This document shows, piece by piece, positions 18,711 through 28,369 of a DNA stretch of 64,000 bases (positions within the stretch are counted from its first letter, which is position 1; each line of letters starts with the position of its first letter). The stretch comes from Sinorhizobium glycinis (GTDB taxonomy: Bacteria > Pseudomonadota > Alphaproteobacteria > Rhizobiales > Rhizobiaceae), in contig NZ_LPUX01000053.1 of assembly GCF_001651865.1 (NCBI RefSeq), positions 62,001 to 126,000 of the forward strand, given 5' to 3'. The notes under the pieces are model-generated. The model was given only the letters and a program-made list of their open reading frames with translations, searched no databases and was not told the origin of the DNA. A program made the position numbers and the translations under genes.

Positions 18711-19646
18711 ATGACCGCCATTTTCGAAAGCATTCTTCCCGTCTTCCTGCTGGTGTTGCTTGGCGTCTGGCTCCGCCGTTCGAGGCTCGTCGACCAGGGG
18801 CTTTGGGTGGGGCTCGAGCAGTTCGGCTATTATTTTCTCTTTCCCTCACTTCTGTTTTCCACATTGGCGAAGGCGGATTTCACGGGCATGGAGGCCGATG
18901 CGACGGCCATCGCGGCGATCGGCAGCGTCACTCTGATGTCGATCGCTCTTCTCCTGGCCTGGCCCCTGCTGCGCAGCAAAGGCATTTCCGGCGCCACCTT
19001 CACCTCGATCTTCCAAACGGCGACGCGCTGGAACGCCTTCATCGCCCTTGCCGTCGCCGAGAAGCTCTACGGCGCGATCGGCCTCAGCCTGACGGCGCTG
19101 GTGATGACGCTGATCATCATTCCGATCAATTTCTACAATGTCGCCGTGCTGGTGTGGTTCGGAGGCGGAGGCGGCGGCGTCGGATTCTTCTTCCTGAAAA
19201 TCATCACCAATCCGCTGATCATCGCGTCGGCGGCTGGCATCCTGTTCAATCTCACCGGCATCGAGCTCTATGAGCCGGTAATGACGGCGATCGACATGCT
19301 GGCAACGGCCTCGCTGAGCCTCGGGCTAGTGCTGGTCGGTGTCGGACTGAGGATCGCCGATGCTTTGAAGCCCACCGGCGCCGCGATCCTCGCGGTCGCC
19401 CTCAAGCTGATCGTCATGCCGATCTTCATGGTGAGTGCCAGCGCGCTGCTCGGCATCACCGGCGATGCCCTGCTCGTCATCGCGCTCGGCGCCGCCGTGC
19501 CGACGGCGATGAACGGCTATCTTCTTGCCAAGCAGATGGGGGGAGATGCGGAGCTTTACGCCGCCGTCGCCACGGTGCAGACGGCCGTGTCGTTCTTCAC
19601 GATCCCGCTCGTCCTATCCGTCACACGCTATGTCGCGGCCGGATAG
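18711..19646 (+). CDS. AEC (auxin efflux carrier) family transporter
   Basis: A 311-residue integral membrane protein with about ten hydrophobic segments, starting SILPVFLLVLLGVWLRR. The AEC-like features are the N-terminal helix pattern, the Phe/Tyr-rich GYYFLFPSLLF segment and the C-terminal half-repeat starting LATASLSLGLVLVGVGLRI. Bacterial members move dicarboxylates or other organic anions; the substrate here is unknown. Its last 19 bases overlap the 3' end of the convergent aidB-like gene. Confidence 0.88.
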   Translation: MTAIFESILPVFLLVLLGVWLRRSRLVDQGLWVGLEQFGYYFLFPSLLFSTLAKADFTGMEADATAIAAIGSVTLMSIALLLAWPLLRSKGISGATFTSIFQTATRWNAFIALAVAEKLYGAIGLSLTALVMTLIIIPINFYNVAVLVWFGGGGGGVGFFFLKIITNPLIIASAAGILFNLTGIELYEPVMTAIDMLATASLSLGLVLVGVGLRIADALKPTGAAILAVALKLIVMPIFMVSASALLGITGDALLVIALGAAVPTAMNGYLLAKQMGGDAELYAAVATVQTAVSFFTIPLVLSVTRYVAAG

Positions 19647-21280
19647 AGCAGATCGAGCACGTAGGCGGAATCAAAGCGCGAATCGAGCATGCCGTAAGTG
19701 GCGCGCCAGCCGGCGGCCAGTCGCGACTCCAGGAAGGCATCGGCGATGCGGCCCGCACCCAATCGATAGAGCTCGGCGGCGGCCGCCGCAAGCGCAAGCT
19801 GTTCGACCAGCAAGCGCGCCGCGCCTTCGTCACGCTCGCAGAGCGACATGGCGGCGCGCAGCACGTCGATCGTCTTGGGTCCGGCGGGCCCGAGGTCGCG
19901 GCTGAAGACGCCGAACAACTGCTCGAAGAGTTCCTTGCGGCGCCCGAGCACCCGGAGCACGTCGAGCGCCATGACATTGCCGGAGCCCTCCCAGATCGCG
20001 TTGACCGGCGCTTCGCGATAATGCCGGGCCAGCGCCCGCTCTTCCACGTAACCGTTGCCGCCAAGGCACTCCATCGCCTCGTAGATCAAGGCGGGGGCGA
20101 TCTTGCAGCACCAGTATTTCGCGACCGGCGTCATGATGCGGGCGTAAGCTGCATCCTCGGCACTGCTATGCGCATTGTCGAAGGCTTCGGCAAGTCGGAA
20201 CGACAGCGCGCTTGCCGCGGCGACATCGAGCGCCATGTCGGCCAGAACGCGGGTCATCATCGGCTGGCTGACGAGCGCCTGGCCGAAAACCTTGCGGCCG
20301 CGGGTGTGGTGTACGGCTTCGGCGAGCGAGGCCCGCATCATCCCGGCCGAAGCGAGCGCGCAATCGAGCCGCGTCAGCGTCACCATGTCGAGGATCGTGC
20401 GAATGCCCGCATCCGGCGTTCCGAGCAGGAAACCGAACGTATCCGTGAATTCCACCTCCGACGACGCGTTGGAGCGGTTGCCGAGCTTGTCCTTGAGACG
20501 CTGGAAGCGCAGACCGTTGGCGGCACCGTCCTCGAGCAGCCGCGGGACGAGGAAGCAACCGAGCCCCTCGCGGGTCTGCGCCAGCATGACGAAGGCGTCG
20601 CTCATCGGCGCCGACATGAACCACTTGTGGCCGTTGAGGCGATAGATCCCCTCGCCGACCCGTTCGGCGGTCGAGGTGTTGGCGCGCACGTCCGTGCCGC
20701 CCTGCTTCTCCGTCATGCCCATGCCGATCGTAACCGCGGACTTCTGCATCCAGGGACGGTTGGTCGAGTCATATCTGCGCGACAGGATCTTCGGCGCCCA
20801 TTCCTTCTGAACGGCCGGCGAGGCGGTGATTGCGGCAACCGAGGCGCTGGTCATCGTCAGCGGGCAGAGATGGCCGCATTCGAGCTGCGCCGTCAGATAG
20901 AAGCGGATCGCCCTCGCCTTGTGCGAACGGCCACGCTCGTCCGGCAGGTTCTCCCATGCGGACGAGTGCAGTCCCGTCGTCATCGAGCGGCGCATCAGCG
21001 CATGCCAGGCAGGGTGGAACTCGACGACGTCGAGGCGCTCGCCGCGCGGTCCGTGGGTCTTGAGCTTCGGCACGCCCTCATTCGCCATGCGCGCCAGTTC
21101 CTGCGCCTCCGGCGATGTCACATAACGGCCGAGCCCGTCGAACTCGTCGCGCAGCGTCTTCGGCATGGCCGAGGTGATGTCGACCACCAGGGGGTCGGAG
21201 CGATAGGCATTGATACCGGACCAGGGCTTCGGCTGGTTCAGTTCGGCGAGTTTCTGTTCGGTCCGGTTCATCTGATTCAT
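19628..21280 (-). CDS. aidB: AidB-like acyl-CoA dehydrogenase
   Basis: A 550-residue flavoprotein whose length and sequence fit the AidB branch rather than the ~390-residue metabolic acyl-CoA dehydrogenases. Landmarks are NQPKPWSGINAYRSDP at the N-terminus, GMGMTEKQGGTDVRANT (FAD and substrate region), GHKWFMSAPMSDAF, and YVEERALARHYREAPVNAIWEGSGNVMALDVLR. In E. coli AidB is part of the Ada alkylation response, binds DNA and is proposed to protect it. No ada or alkB gene is adjacent and no regulatory box was recognised. Confidence 0.9.
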   Translation of the reverse strand: MNQMNRTEQKLAELNQPKPWSGINAYRSDPLVVDITSAMPKTLRDEFDGLGRYVTSPEAQELARMANEGVPKLKTHGPRGERLDVVEFHPAWHALMRRSMTTGLHSSAWENLPDERGRSHKARAIRFYLTAQLECGHLCPLTMTSASVAAITASPAVQKEWAPKILSRRYDSTNRPWMQKSAVTIGMGMTEKQGGTDVRANTSTAERVGEGIYRLNGHKWFMSAPMSDAFVMLAQTREGLGCFLVPRLLEDGAANGLRFQRLKDKLGNRSNASSEVEFTDTFGFLLGTPDAGIRTILDMVTLTRLDCALASAGMMRASLAEAVHHTRGRKVFGQALVSQPMMTRVLADMALDVAAASALSFRLAEAFDNAHSSAEDAAYARIMTPVAKYWCCKIAPALIYEAMECLGGNGYVEERALARHYREAPVNAIWEGSGNVMALDVLRVLGRRKELFEQLFGVFSRDLGPAGPKTIDVLRAAMSLCERDEGAARLLVEQLALAAAAAELYRLGAGRIADAFLESRLAAGWRATYGMLDSRFDSAYVLDLLYPAAT

Positions 21281-21385
21281 AGGCCGGTTCTAGCGCAAGT
21301 TTCGCGGGTACGAAACAGGCCCGCGGCAAGAACCGCGGCCGCTGCAAGTTTTCTTCGGAAGGCCCGGCTCGCGGCTTGCCGGCCA

Positions 21386-21414
21386 CTTGCCGCGCCAAGG
21401 GCCACGTTCTATAG
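21386..21414 (+). promoter_or_regulatory. Promoter of pyrB-pyrC'
   Basis: CTTGCC and CTATAG separated by exactly 17 bases closely match the rhizobial housekeeping consensus. The predicted start near 21421 leaves about 26 bases before the ATG at 21448 but only about 12 before the ATG at 21433, which favours the shorter protein. Confidence 0.6.
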
Positions 21415-21447
21415 AGCGAGCCGAATTCCAGTATGCAAGGGCGGCTC

Positions 21448-22389
21448 ATGATCACTTTCCCGCATCGCCACCTGCTTGGCATCAAGGGGCTGACCGAACA
21501 GGACATCACGCTCCTGCTCGATCGCGCCGACGAAGCCGTGAAGATCTCCCGGCAGAGGGAGAAGAAGACCTCTTCGCTGCGTGGCCTGACGCAGATCAAC
21601 CTCTTCTTCGAAGCATCGACCCGCACGCAATCCTCCTTCGAACTGGCTGGCAAGCGCCTCGGCGCCGACGTCATGAACATGTCGGTCGGCAATTCTTCGG
21701 TGAAGAAGGGCGAGACGCTGATCGACACGGCGATGACGCTGAATGCGATGCACCCGGACGTGCTCGTCGTGCGCCACGCGTCGGCCGGCGCGGCAGCCCT
21801 GCTCGCGCAGAAGGTCTCCTGCTCCGTCGTCAATGCCGGCGACGGCCAGCACGAGCATCCGACCCAGGCGCTTCTCGACGCGCTGACGATCCGCCGCGCC
21901 AAGGGAAAATTGTCGCGGATCATCGTGGCGATCTGCGGCGACGTCCTGCATTCGCGCGTTGCCCGCTCCAATATCCTGCTTCTCAACCAGATGGGCGCCC
22001 GCGTCCGCGTCGTCGCGCCGGCGACCTTGCTCCCCGCCGGCATCGAGCAGATGGGCGTCGAGGTCTATCGCTCCATGGCGGAAGGCCTGAAGGATGCGGA
22101 TGTGGTGATGATGCTGCGGCTCCAGCGCGAGCGGATGGCCGGCTCCTTCGTTCCATCGGTGCGCGAATACTTCCACTATTACGGGCTCGACGCGGAAAAG
22201 CTGAAGGCCGCAAAGGACGATGCGCTCGTCATGCATCCCGGACCGATGAACCGCGGAGTCGAGATCGCGTCCGAGATCGCCGACGGACCGCAAAGCGTCA
22301 TCGAACAGCAGGTCGAGATGGGCGTCGCCGTGCGCATGGCGGTGATGGAAACGCTTCTTCTTTCTCAGAACCAGGGGCCGCGCCTATGA
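21448..22389 (+). CDS. pyrB: Aspartate carbamoyltransferase catalytic subunit
   Basis: A 313-residue ATCase that condenses carbamoyl phosphate with aspartate in pyrimidine synthesis. [20 protein letters not shown] is the carbamoyl-phosphate site (STRT), followed by the [26 protein letters not shown] and [10 protein letters not shown] blocks. An upstream ATG at 21433 would add five residues, but the promoter position and family start favour 21448. It overlaps the pyrC' start by four bases. In Pseudomonas-type enzymes PyrB needs the inactive PyrC' for assembly, which fits this pair. Confidence 0.95.
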   Translation: MITFPHRHLLGIKGLTEQDITLLLDRADEAVKISRQREKKTSSLRGLTQINLFFEASTRTQSSFELAGKRLGADVMNMSVGNSSVKKGETLIDTAMTLNAMHPDVLVVRHASAGAAALLAQKVSCSVVNAGDGQHEHPTQALLDALTIRRAKGKLSRIIVAICGDVLHSRVARSNILLLNQMGARVRVVAPATLLPAGIEQMGVEVYRSMAEGLKDADVVMMLRLQRERMAGSFVPSVREYFHYYGLDAEKLKAAKDDALVMHPGPMNRGVEIASEIADGPQSVIEQQVEMGVAVRMAVMETLLLSQNQGPRL

Positions 22390-23678
22390 CCAGACCGCTC
22401 GTTCTTGCGAACCTGCGCATCGTCGACCCTTCGCGAAACCTCGACGAGATCGGCACAATCGTCGTCGGGAGTGACGGTCGGATCCTTGCGGCCGGAAAGG
22501 ACGCCCAAAACCAGGGCGCCCCGGCAGGCGCCTTCGTCAAGGATTGCGCCGGTCTCGTCGCCGTGCCCGGCCTCGTGGACGCCCGCGTCTTCGTCGGCGA
22601 ACCGGGCAGCGAATATCGCGAAACGATCGAATCCGCCTCGCGTGCGGCAGCAACCGGCGGCGTCACGTCCTTTATCTCCATGCCCGACACCAATCCGGTG
22701 ATCGACGAGATCGCCCTCGTCGAATTCGTGCAGAAGACCGCCCGCGACAAGGCGCTCGTCAACGTCTATCCGGCCGCAGCGCTCACCAAGGGCCTGCTCG
22801 GTTTGGAAATGAGCGAGCTCGGACTGCTCCGGGATGCGGGGGCAGTCTGCTTCACCAACGGCCGGCAACCGGTCCACGACACGCTCGTGCTCCGCCGCGC
22901 GATGACCTATGCGCGCGAGTTCGATGCAGTCGTTGCGCTGGAGACCCGCGACAAATATCTCGGCGCCAACGGCGTCATGAACGAAGGCCTGCTGGCAAGC
23001 TGGCTCGGACTTCCCGGCATTCCGCGCGAGGCAGAAATCATTCCGCTCGAGCGCGACCTGCGCATCGCCGCACTGACGAAGGCCGCCTATCATGCGGCCG
23101 AAATCTCCGTCCCCGAATCGGCGGACGCCGTGCATTCGGCCCGAGAGCGCGGGGCAAACGTCACCTGCGGCATCTCGATCAACCATCTGACGCTGAACGA
23201 GAACGACATTGGCGAATACCGGACCTTCTTCAAGCTGACGCCGCCGCTGCGCGGCGAAGATGACCGGGTCGCGATGGTCGAGGCGCTTGCCTCGGGCAAG
23301 ATCGACATCATCGTCTCCTCGCATGACCCGCAGGGCGCAGATACCAAGCGCCTGCCCTTCGCGGACGCAGCGGACGGCGCGATCGGGCTGGAAACCCTGG
23401 CGGCGGCTGCACTTCGGCTCCACCACAGCGGCCAGGTCCCGCTGATGCGGCTCGTCGATGCGCTCTCGACGCGGCCTGCCTCGATCTTCGGCCTGGAAGC
23501 GGGCACGCTGAAACCCGGCGCCAAGGCGGACATCACCGTACTCGATCTTGACGAACCCTGGGTCCTTTACGAAAAAGAACTGGTTTCCCGCTCGAAGAAC
23601 ACGCCGTTCGAAAATGCGCGCTTTACCGGCCGGGTCGTGCAAACCTATGTTGGCGGCAAGCTCGTCCATTCATTGTGA
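22386..23678 (+). CDS. pyrC: Dihydroorotase-like PyrC', probably catalytically inactive
   Basis: A 430-residue amidohydrolase-fold protein coupled to pyrB by an ATGA overlap. The fold is clear ([14 protein letters not shown] near residues 61-74, [27 protein letters not shown]). The metal-binding HxH of active dihydroorotases is replaced: DARVF puts Arg67 and Phe69 where the two His should be. The later TDHAPH motif reads SSHDPQ, losing the Asp. This is the pattern of the PyrC' pseudo-enzymes that support ATCase assembly in Pseudomonas. An active dihydroorotase should be encoded elsewhere. Confidence 0.88.
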   Translation: MTRPLVLANLRIVDPSRNLDEIGTIVVGSDGRILAAGKDAQNQGAPAGAFVKDCAGLVAVPGLVDARVFVGEPGSEYRETIESASRAAATGGVTSFISMPDTNPVIDEIALVEFVQKTARDKALVNVYPAAALTKGLLGLEMSELGLLRDAGAVCFTNGRQPVHDTLVLRRAMTYAREFDAVVALETRDKYLGANGVMNEGLLASWLGLPGIPREAEIIPLERDLRIAALTKAAYHAAEISVPESADAVHSARERGANVTCGISINHLTLNENDIGEYRTFFKLTPPLRGEDDRVAMVEALASGKIDIIVSSHDPQGADTKRLPFADAADGAIGLETLAAAALRLHHSGQVPLMRLVDALSTRPASIFGLEAGTLKPGAKADITVLDLDEPWVLYEKELVSRSKNTPFENARFTGRVVQTYVGGKLVHSL

Positions 23679-23706
23679 GCCGAAGCACTTAGGCGGGGAG
23701 GAACCG

Positions 23707-24318
23707 GTGGATCTGTTTTCCTGGCAGTTGGCGCTGCCTGCAACGATTTTGTGCCTCGTCTTCGGCTATCTGCTGGGCTCTATACCGTTCGGCCTGATCC
23801 TCACCCGCATGGCGGGGCTCGGCGACGTCCGCAAGATCGGCTCCGGCAATATCGGCGCGACGAACGTGCTGAGAACCGGCAACAAGAAGCTCGCGGCCGC
23901 CACGCTGCTGCTCGATGCGCTGAAGGGCACGGCAGCGGCCGCGATCGCGTCTCTCTGGGGCGTTGAAGCCGGCATTGCCGCTGGTCTCGCCGCCTTTCTC
24001 GGACATCTCTTCCCCGTCTGGCTCTCCTTCAAGGGCGGCAAGGGCGTCGCCACCTATATCGGCGTCCTGCTTGGCCTGGCGCCGCTGATGGTGCCCGCCT
24101 TCGCAGCGATCTGGCTCGCCGCGGCGAAGATCACCCGCTACTCCTCACTGTCGGCACTCATTGCCACCGCCGTCATGCCGATTGCCCTCTACGCGACCGG
24201 ATATGGGAAAGTCGCCCTGCTCTTCGCCCTGATGACGGTGATCACCTGGATCAAGCACCGCGCCAATATCCAGCGACTCTTGAGCGGCACGGAAAGCCGG
24301 ATCGGAGAAAAGGGATAA
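23707..24318 (+). CDS. plsY: Acyl-phosphate glycerol-3-phosphate acyltransferase
   Basis: A 203-residue inner-membrane enzyme that transfers acyl groups from acyl-phosphate to glycerol-3-phosphate, the first step of phospholipid synthesis. Signatures are [29 protein letters not shown] and [10 protein letters not shown], plus several membrane helices. The start is a GTG preceded by GGCGGGGAGGAAC, a strong ribosome-binding site. The stop overlaps the dprA start by one base. Confidence 0.95.
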   Translation: MDLFSWQLALPATILCLVFGYLLGSIPFGLILTRMAGLGDVRKIGSGNIGATNVLRTGNKKLAAATLLLDALKGTAAAAIASLWGVEAGIAAGLAAFLGHLFPVWLSFKGGKGVATYIGVLLGLAPLMVPAFAAIWLAAAKITRYSSLSALIATAVMPIALYATGYGKVALLFALMTVITWIKHRANIQRLLSGTESRIGEKG

Positions 24319-25478
24319 TGCCGATCGGCGGCGCTCGACGTAACGGAACCGCGCTGACGGAACGGCAGAGGATCGCCTGGCTGCGGCTGATCCGCAGCGA
24401 CAATGTCGGTCCGGCCACCTTCCGGGATCTCGTCAATCACTTCGGCTCAGCAGAGGCGGCGCTCGAGGCCTTGCCGGACCTGTCGCGCCGCGGCGGCGCG
24501 GACCGACAGTTTCGCATCGCCTCGGTGGCGGATGCGGAGCGTGAGCTCGAGGCGGCGCACCGGTTCGGCGCAGTGTTCGTCGGCATCGGCGAACCCGACT
24601 ACCCGGCGGCGCTGAAAGAGATCGACGGCGCCCCTCCGCTCCTTGCGATGAAGGGCAACCCCCAGGCGGCAAGCCGCCCCTCGCTCGGCATCGTCGGCTC
24701 GCGCAACGCCTCGGCCAGCGGCGCGAAATTCGCCGCGATGATCGCCCGCGATGCCGGCGCCGCCGGCTACGTCATCACCTCGGGTCTTGCCCGCGGCATC
24801 GACACCGCCGCGCATCGCGCCAGCCTCGGAACCGGTACAATCGCCGCTCTCGCCGGCGGCCTCGACCGACCCTACCCGCCGGAGAATATCGGTCTCCTGC
24901 AGGAGATCACCGCCGGCGAAGGATTGGCGATCAGTGAAATGCCCTTCGGCTGGGAGCCGCGCGCCCGCGACTTTCCGCGAAGGAACCGCCTGGTTGCCGG
25001 CACCAGTCTCGGCGTCGCCATTGTCGAGGCGGCCAGCCGTTCGGGGTCGCTCATCACCGCCCGCTACGCGGCCGATTTCGGCCGGCTCGTCTTTGCCGTA
25101 CCGGGCTCACCGCTCGACCCGCGCTGTCACGGCACGAACGACCTCCTGAAACAGGGGGCGATCCTCACCACTTCCCCTGCCGATGTGCTCGAGGGATTGG
25201 CGCCCCTGAGCCGCGACGATCTCTTCTCACGCCTGAATGCCCGGGAACCGGCGGTCGAACCAGTCTCCTCTGGGCCGCCGGCAACGGCGACGCTCGGCGA
25301 AGGCGGCCGCGCGCTTGTCGTCGAAGCGCTCGGCCCGACCCCGGTCGAGATCGACGATGTCATTCGCCACACCGGACTTGCCGCCTCCGAGGTCCACCTC
25401 GTCCTCCTCGAACTCGATCTCGCCGGCCAGCTCTGCCGCCACGGGGCCAATCTCGTATCCCTCGCTCCTGCGCAATAG
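24318..25478 (+). CDS. dprA: DNA-processing protein DprA
   Basis: A 386-residue protein that loads RecA on incoming single-stranded DNA during transformation and recombination. An N-terminal helical region (about residues 12-80) is followed by the Rossmann core with [27 protein letters not shown] and [21 protein letters not shown] winged-helix-like C-terminal domain (about residues 310-386) ends the protein. It overlaps plsY by one base and precedes topA, the usual alphaproteobacterial order. Confidence 0.95.
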   Translation: MPIGGARRNGTALTERQRIAWLRLIRSDNVGPATFRDLVNHFGSAEAALEALPDLSRRGGADRQFRIASVADAERELEAAHRFGAVFVGIGEPDYPAALKEIDGAPPLLAMKGNPQAASRPSLGIVGSRNASASGAKFAAMIARDAGAAGYVITSGLARGIDTAAHRASLGTGTIAALAGGLDRPYPPENIGLLQEITAGEGLAISEMPFGWEPRARDFPRRNRLVAGTSLGVAIVEAASRSGSLITARYAADFGRLVFAVPGSPLDPRCHGTNDLLKQGAILTTSPADVLEGLAPLSRDDLFSRLNAREPAVEPVSSGPPATATLGEGGRALVVEALGPTPVEIDDVIRHTGLAASEVHLVLLELDLAGQLCRHGANLVSLAPAQ

Positions 25479-25611
25479 GGCGCGAAAATGCAGATGTACA
25501 CCGCCTCGCAACACGCGCAGAAATCGAAAAACGAACCACCAGGAGTTGCGGCAAATCGAATGTTGCGGTTTGGTTGCGATCTGTCGGGATGTCGCTATTT
25601 TCGTGAAGCCC

Positions 25612-25640
25612 CTTGACCGCGCCCGAATCCCTGTCCATTT
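25612..25640 (+). promoter_or_regulatory. Putative topA promoter
   Basis: A perfect CTTGAC -35 is followed after 17 bases by CCATTT, a weak -10. It lies in the 228-bp gap between dprA and topA, suggesting topA-rnr can be transcribed separately. Confidence 0.4.
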
Positions 25641-25706
25641 CGTGGCCACAATAAAGGCCGCGCAACGCCTGCGCCTTGCCAGAAGAGATTGTCTCAGAGA
25701 ATGACG

Positions 25707-28367
25707 ATGAATGTTGTAGTGGTGGAGTCGCCTTCCAAGGCCAAGACGATCAACAAGTATCTCGGCCCCGGCTACAAGGTACTTGCTTCGTTTGGCCACG
25801 TGCGGGACCTGCCGGCCAAGGACGGCTCGGTTCGCCCGGACGAAGACTTCGAAATGTCGTGGGAAGTCGACGGCGCCTCCGCCAAGCGGATGAAGGACAT
25901 TGCCGACGCCGTGAAGTCGTCGGACGGATTGATCCTCGCAACCGACCCGGACCGTGAGGGTGAGGCGATCTCCTGGCATGTGCTCGATCTGCTCAAGAAG
26001 AAGAAGGTCATCGGCGACAAGCCGGTCCGGCGCGTCGTCTTCAATGCCATCACCAAGAAGGCCGTGCTCGATGCGATGGCGGAGCCGCGCGACATCGACA
26101 TCTCGTTGGTCGACGCCTATCTCGCCCGCCGCGCGCTCGATTACCTCGTCGGCTTCAACCTGTCGCCGGTGCTTTGGCGCAAGCTGCCGGGCGCGCGGTC
26201 GGCCGGCCGCGTTCAATCGGTGGCGCTGCGCCTCGTCTGCGACCGCGAGGCGGAGATCGAACGGTTCGTCACCGAAGAATACTGGAACATCTCGGCACTC
26301 CTGAAGACGCCACGTGGCGACGAGTTCGAAGCAAGGCTCGTCTCGGCCGACGGCAAGCGGCTGCAGGCGAAGTCGATCGGCAACGGCGACGAGGCCAATC
26401 GGCTGAAGGCCCTGCTCGACGGCGCGAGCTATGTGGTCGAAAGCGTCGAGGCGAAGCCCGTCAAGCGAAACCCGGGTCCGCCCTTCACAACCTCGACGTT
26501 GCAGCAGGCCGCCTCCTCCAAGCTCGGCTTCTCGGCGTCTCGCACCATGCAGGTGGCGCAGAAGCTCTACGAGGGCGTCGACGTCGGAGGAGAAACCGTC
26601 GGCCTCATCACCTATATGCGTACCGACGGCGTGCAGATGGCGCCGGAAGCGATCGACGCCGCCCGCCGGGCGATCGGCAGCCAGTTCGGCCCCCGCTACC
26701 TGCCGGAAAAGCCGCGCTTCTATTCGACCAAGGCGAAGAACGCCCAGGAAGCCCACGAAGCGATCCGCCCGACGGACTTCAACCGCACCCCCGATCAGGT
26801 GCGCCGCTTCCTCGACGGCGACATGCTGAAGCTCTACGACCTGATCTGGAAGCGCGGCATCGCCAGCCAGATGGCATCGGCCGAGATCGAACGGACGACG
26901 GCGGAGATCGCCGCCGACAATGGCGGCAAGAAGGCCGGCCTCAGGGCCACCGGCTCCGTCATCCGCTTCGACGGCTTCATCGCCGCCTATACCGACATGA
27001 AGGAAGACGGCGAGCAGGCGGACGACGGCGACGAGGACGGTCGGCTGCCTGAGATCAATGCGCGTGAAAATCTCGCCAAGCAGAAGATCAACGCCACCCA
27101 GCACTTCACCGAACCGCCGCCGCGCTATTCGGAAGCGACACTGATCAAGAAGATGGAAGAACTCGGCATCGGGCGCCCCTCGACCTATGCCGCGACGATC
27201 AGCACCCTCGTCGACCGCGATTATGTGACGATCGACAAGCGCAAGCTGATTCCGCAGGCAAAGGGCCGGCTGGTGACGGCTTTCCTCGAGAGCTTCTTCA
27301 CGCGCTATGTCGAGTATGATTTCACCGCATCCCTGGAAGAGAAGCTCGACCAGATTTCCGCCGGCGAGCTCAACTGGAAAGACGTCCTGCGCGAGTTCTG
27401 GAAGGATTTCTTCTCGCAGATCGAGGACACCAAGGAACTGCGCGTCACCAACGTGCTCGATGCGCTCAATGAGGAACTGGCGCCGCTCGTTTTCCCGAAT
27501 CGGGAAGACGGAGGCGATCCGCGCACCTGCCAGGTTTGCGGTACCGGCAAGCTCTCGCTGAAGCTCGGCAAATACGGCGCCTTCGTCGGCTGCTCCAATT
27601 ATCCCGAGTGCAACTACACGCGCCAGCTGTCGTCCGAAGGCAACGGCGAGGCGGAAGCGGCCGTGTCGAACGAGCCGCAGAGCCTCGGCAAGGATCCGCA
27701 CACCGGCGAGGAAATCACCCTGCGGAGCGGTCGCTTCGGACCCTATGTCCAGCGCGGCGACGGCAAGGATGCCAAACGTGCGAGCCTGCCCAAGGGCTGG
27801 ACGCCGGCGACGATCGACCACGAAAAGGCGGTCGCGCTTCTGTCGTTGCCGCGCGACATCGGCAGGCACCCGGAAACCGGCAAGATGATTTCGACCGGCA
27901 TCGGCCGCTACGGCCCGTTCGTGCTGCATGACGGCACCTATGCCAATCTGGAATCCGTCGAGGACGTCTTCTCGATCGGCCTCAATCGCGCCGTTTCGGC
28001 ACTCGCCGACAAGCAGTCCAAAGGTGCAGGCGGCGGCCGCGGACGCACCGCCGCAGCCGCCCTCAAGGAACTCGGGGAACATCCGGACGGCGGCGCGATT
28101 ACGGTGCGCGACGGGCGCTTCGGCCCCTATGTCAACTGGGGCAAGGTGAATGCGACCCTGCCGAAGGGCAAGGATCCGCAGGCCGTGACCGTCGATGAAG
28201 CGCTCGCCCTCATTGCCGAACGCGCGGCGAAGGGTGGCGTATCGAAGGGCAAAGCGAGCAAGGGCAGATCCGCGGCGGCGGCGAAGAGCACGGCGGCGAA
28301 AACCGAGAAGCCCAAGACCGCCGCGAAGGCGAAGAGCAAGACGGCCGCGAAGGCCAAGAAGGACTGA
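25707..28367 (+). CDS. topA: DNA topoisomerase I
   Basis: A type IA topoisomerase of about 886 residues that relaxes negative supercoils. The N-terminal Toprim domain (MNVVVVESPSKAKTI; TDPDREGEAI) is followed by the catalytic Tyr303 in GLITYMRTDG and the HEAIRPTD motif. After the core come one Cys4 zinc ribbon (CQVCG...CSNYPEC, about residues 610-640) and GRFGPYV-type repeats (about 675 and later). A Lys/Ala-rich tail can bind DNA or RNA polymerase. ATGs at 25701 and 25707 are both possible; the second matches homologues better. rnr starts two bases after the stop. Confidence 0.97.
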   Translation: MNVVVVESPSKAKTINKYLGPGYKVLASFGHVRDLPAKDGSVRPDEDFEMSWEVDGASAKRMKDIADAVKSSDGLILATDPDREGEAISWHVLDLLKKKKVIGDKPVRRVVFNAITKKAVLDAMAEPRDIDISLVDAYLARRALDYLVGFNLSPVLWRKLPGARSAGRVQSVALRLVCDREAEIERFVTEEYWNISALLKTPRGDEFEARLVSADGKRLQAKSIGNGDEANRLKALLDGASYVVESVEAKPVKRNPGPPFTTSTLQQAASSKLGFSASRTMQVAQKLYEGVDVGGETVGLITYMRTDGVQMAPEAIDAARRAIGSQFGPRYLPEKPRFYSTKAKNAQEAHEAIRPTDFNRTPDQVRRFLDGDMLKLYDLIWKRGIASQMASAEIERTTAEIAADNGGKKAGLRATGSVIRFDGFIAAYTDMKEDGEQADDGDEDGRLPEINARENLAKQKINATQHFTEPPPRYSEATLIKKMEELGIGRPSTYAATISTLVDRDYVTIDKRKLIPQAKGRLVTAFLESFFTRYVEYDFTASLEEKLDQISAGELNWKDVLREFWKDFFSQIEDTKELRVTNVLDALNEELAPLVFPNREDGGDPRTCQVCGTGKLSLKLGKYGAFVGCSNYPECNYTRQLSSEGNGEAEAAVSNEPQSLGKDPHTGEEITLRSGRFGPYVQRGDGKDAKRASLPKGWTPATIDHEKAVALLSLPRDIGRHPETGKMISTGIGRYGPFVLHDGTYANLESVEDVFSIGLNRAVSALADKQSKGAGGGRGRTAAAALKELGEHPDGGAITVRDGRFGPYVNWGKVNATLPKGKDPQAVTVDEALALIAERAAKGGVSKGKASKGRSAAAAKSTAAKTEKPKTAAKAKSKTAAKAKKD

Positions 28368-28369
28368 CC

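Noticed and set aside
21387-22385. Upstream extension of the pyrC' frame through pyrB
   Set aside because: This open part overlaps pyrB in another frame and is Arg-rich. The pyrC' homology begins exactly at the ATG overlapping the pyrB stop.
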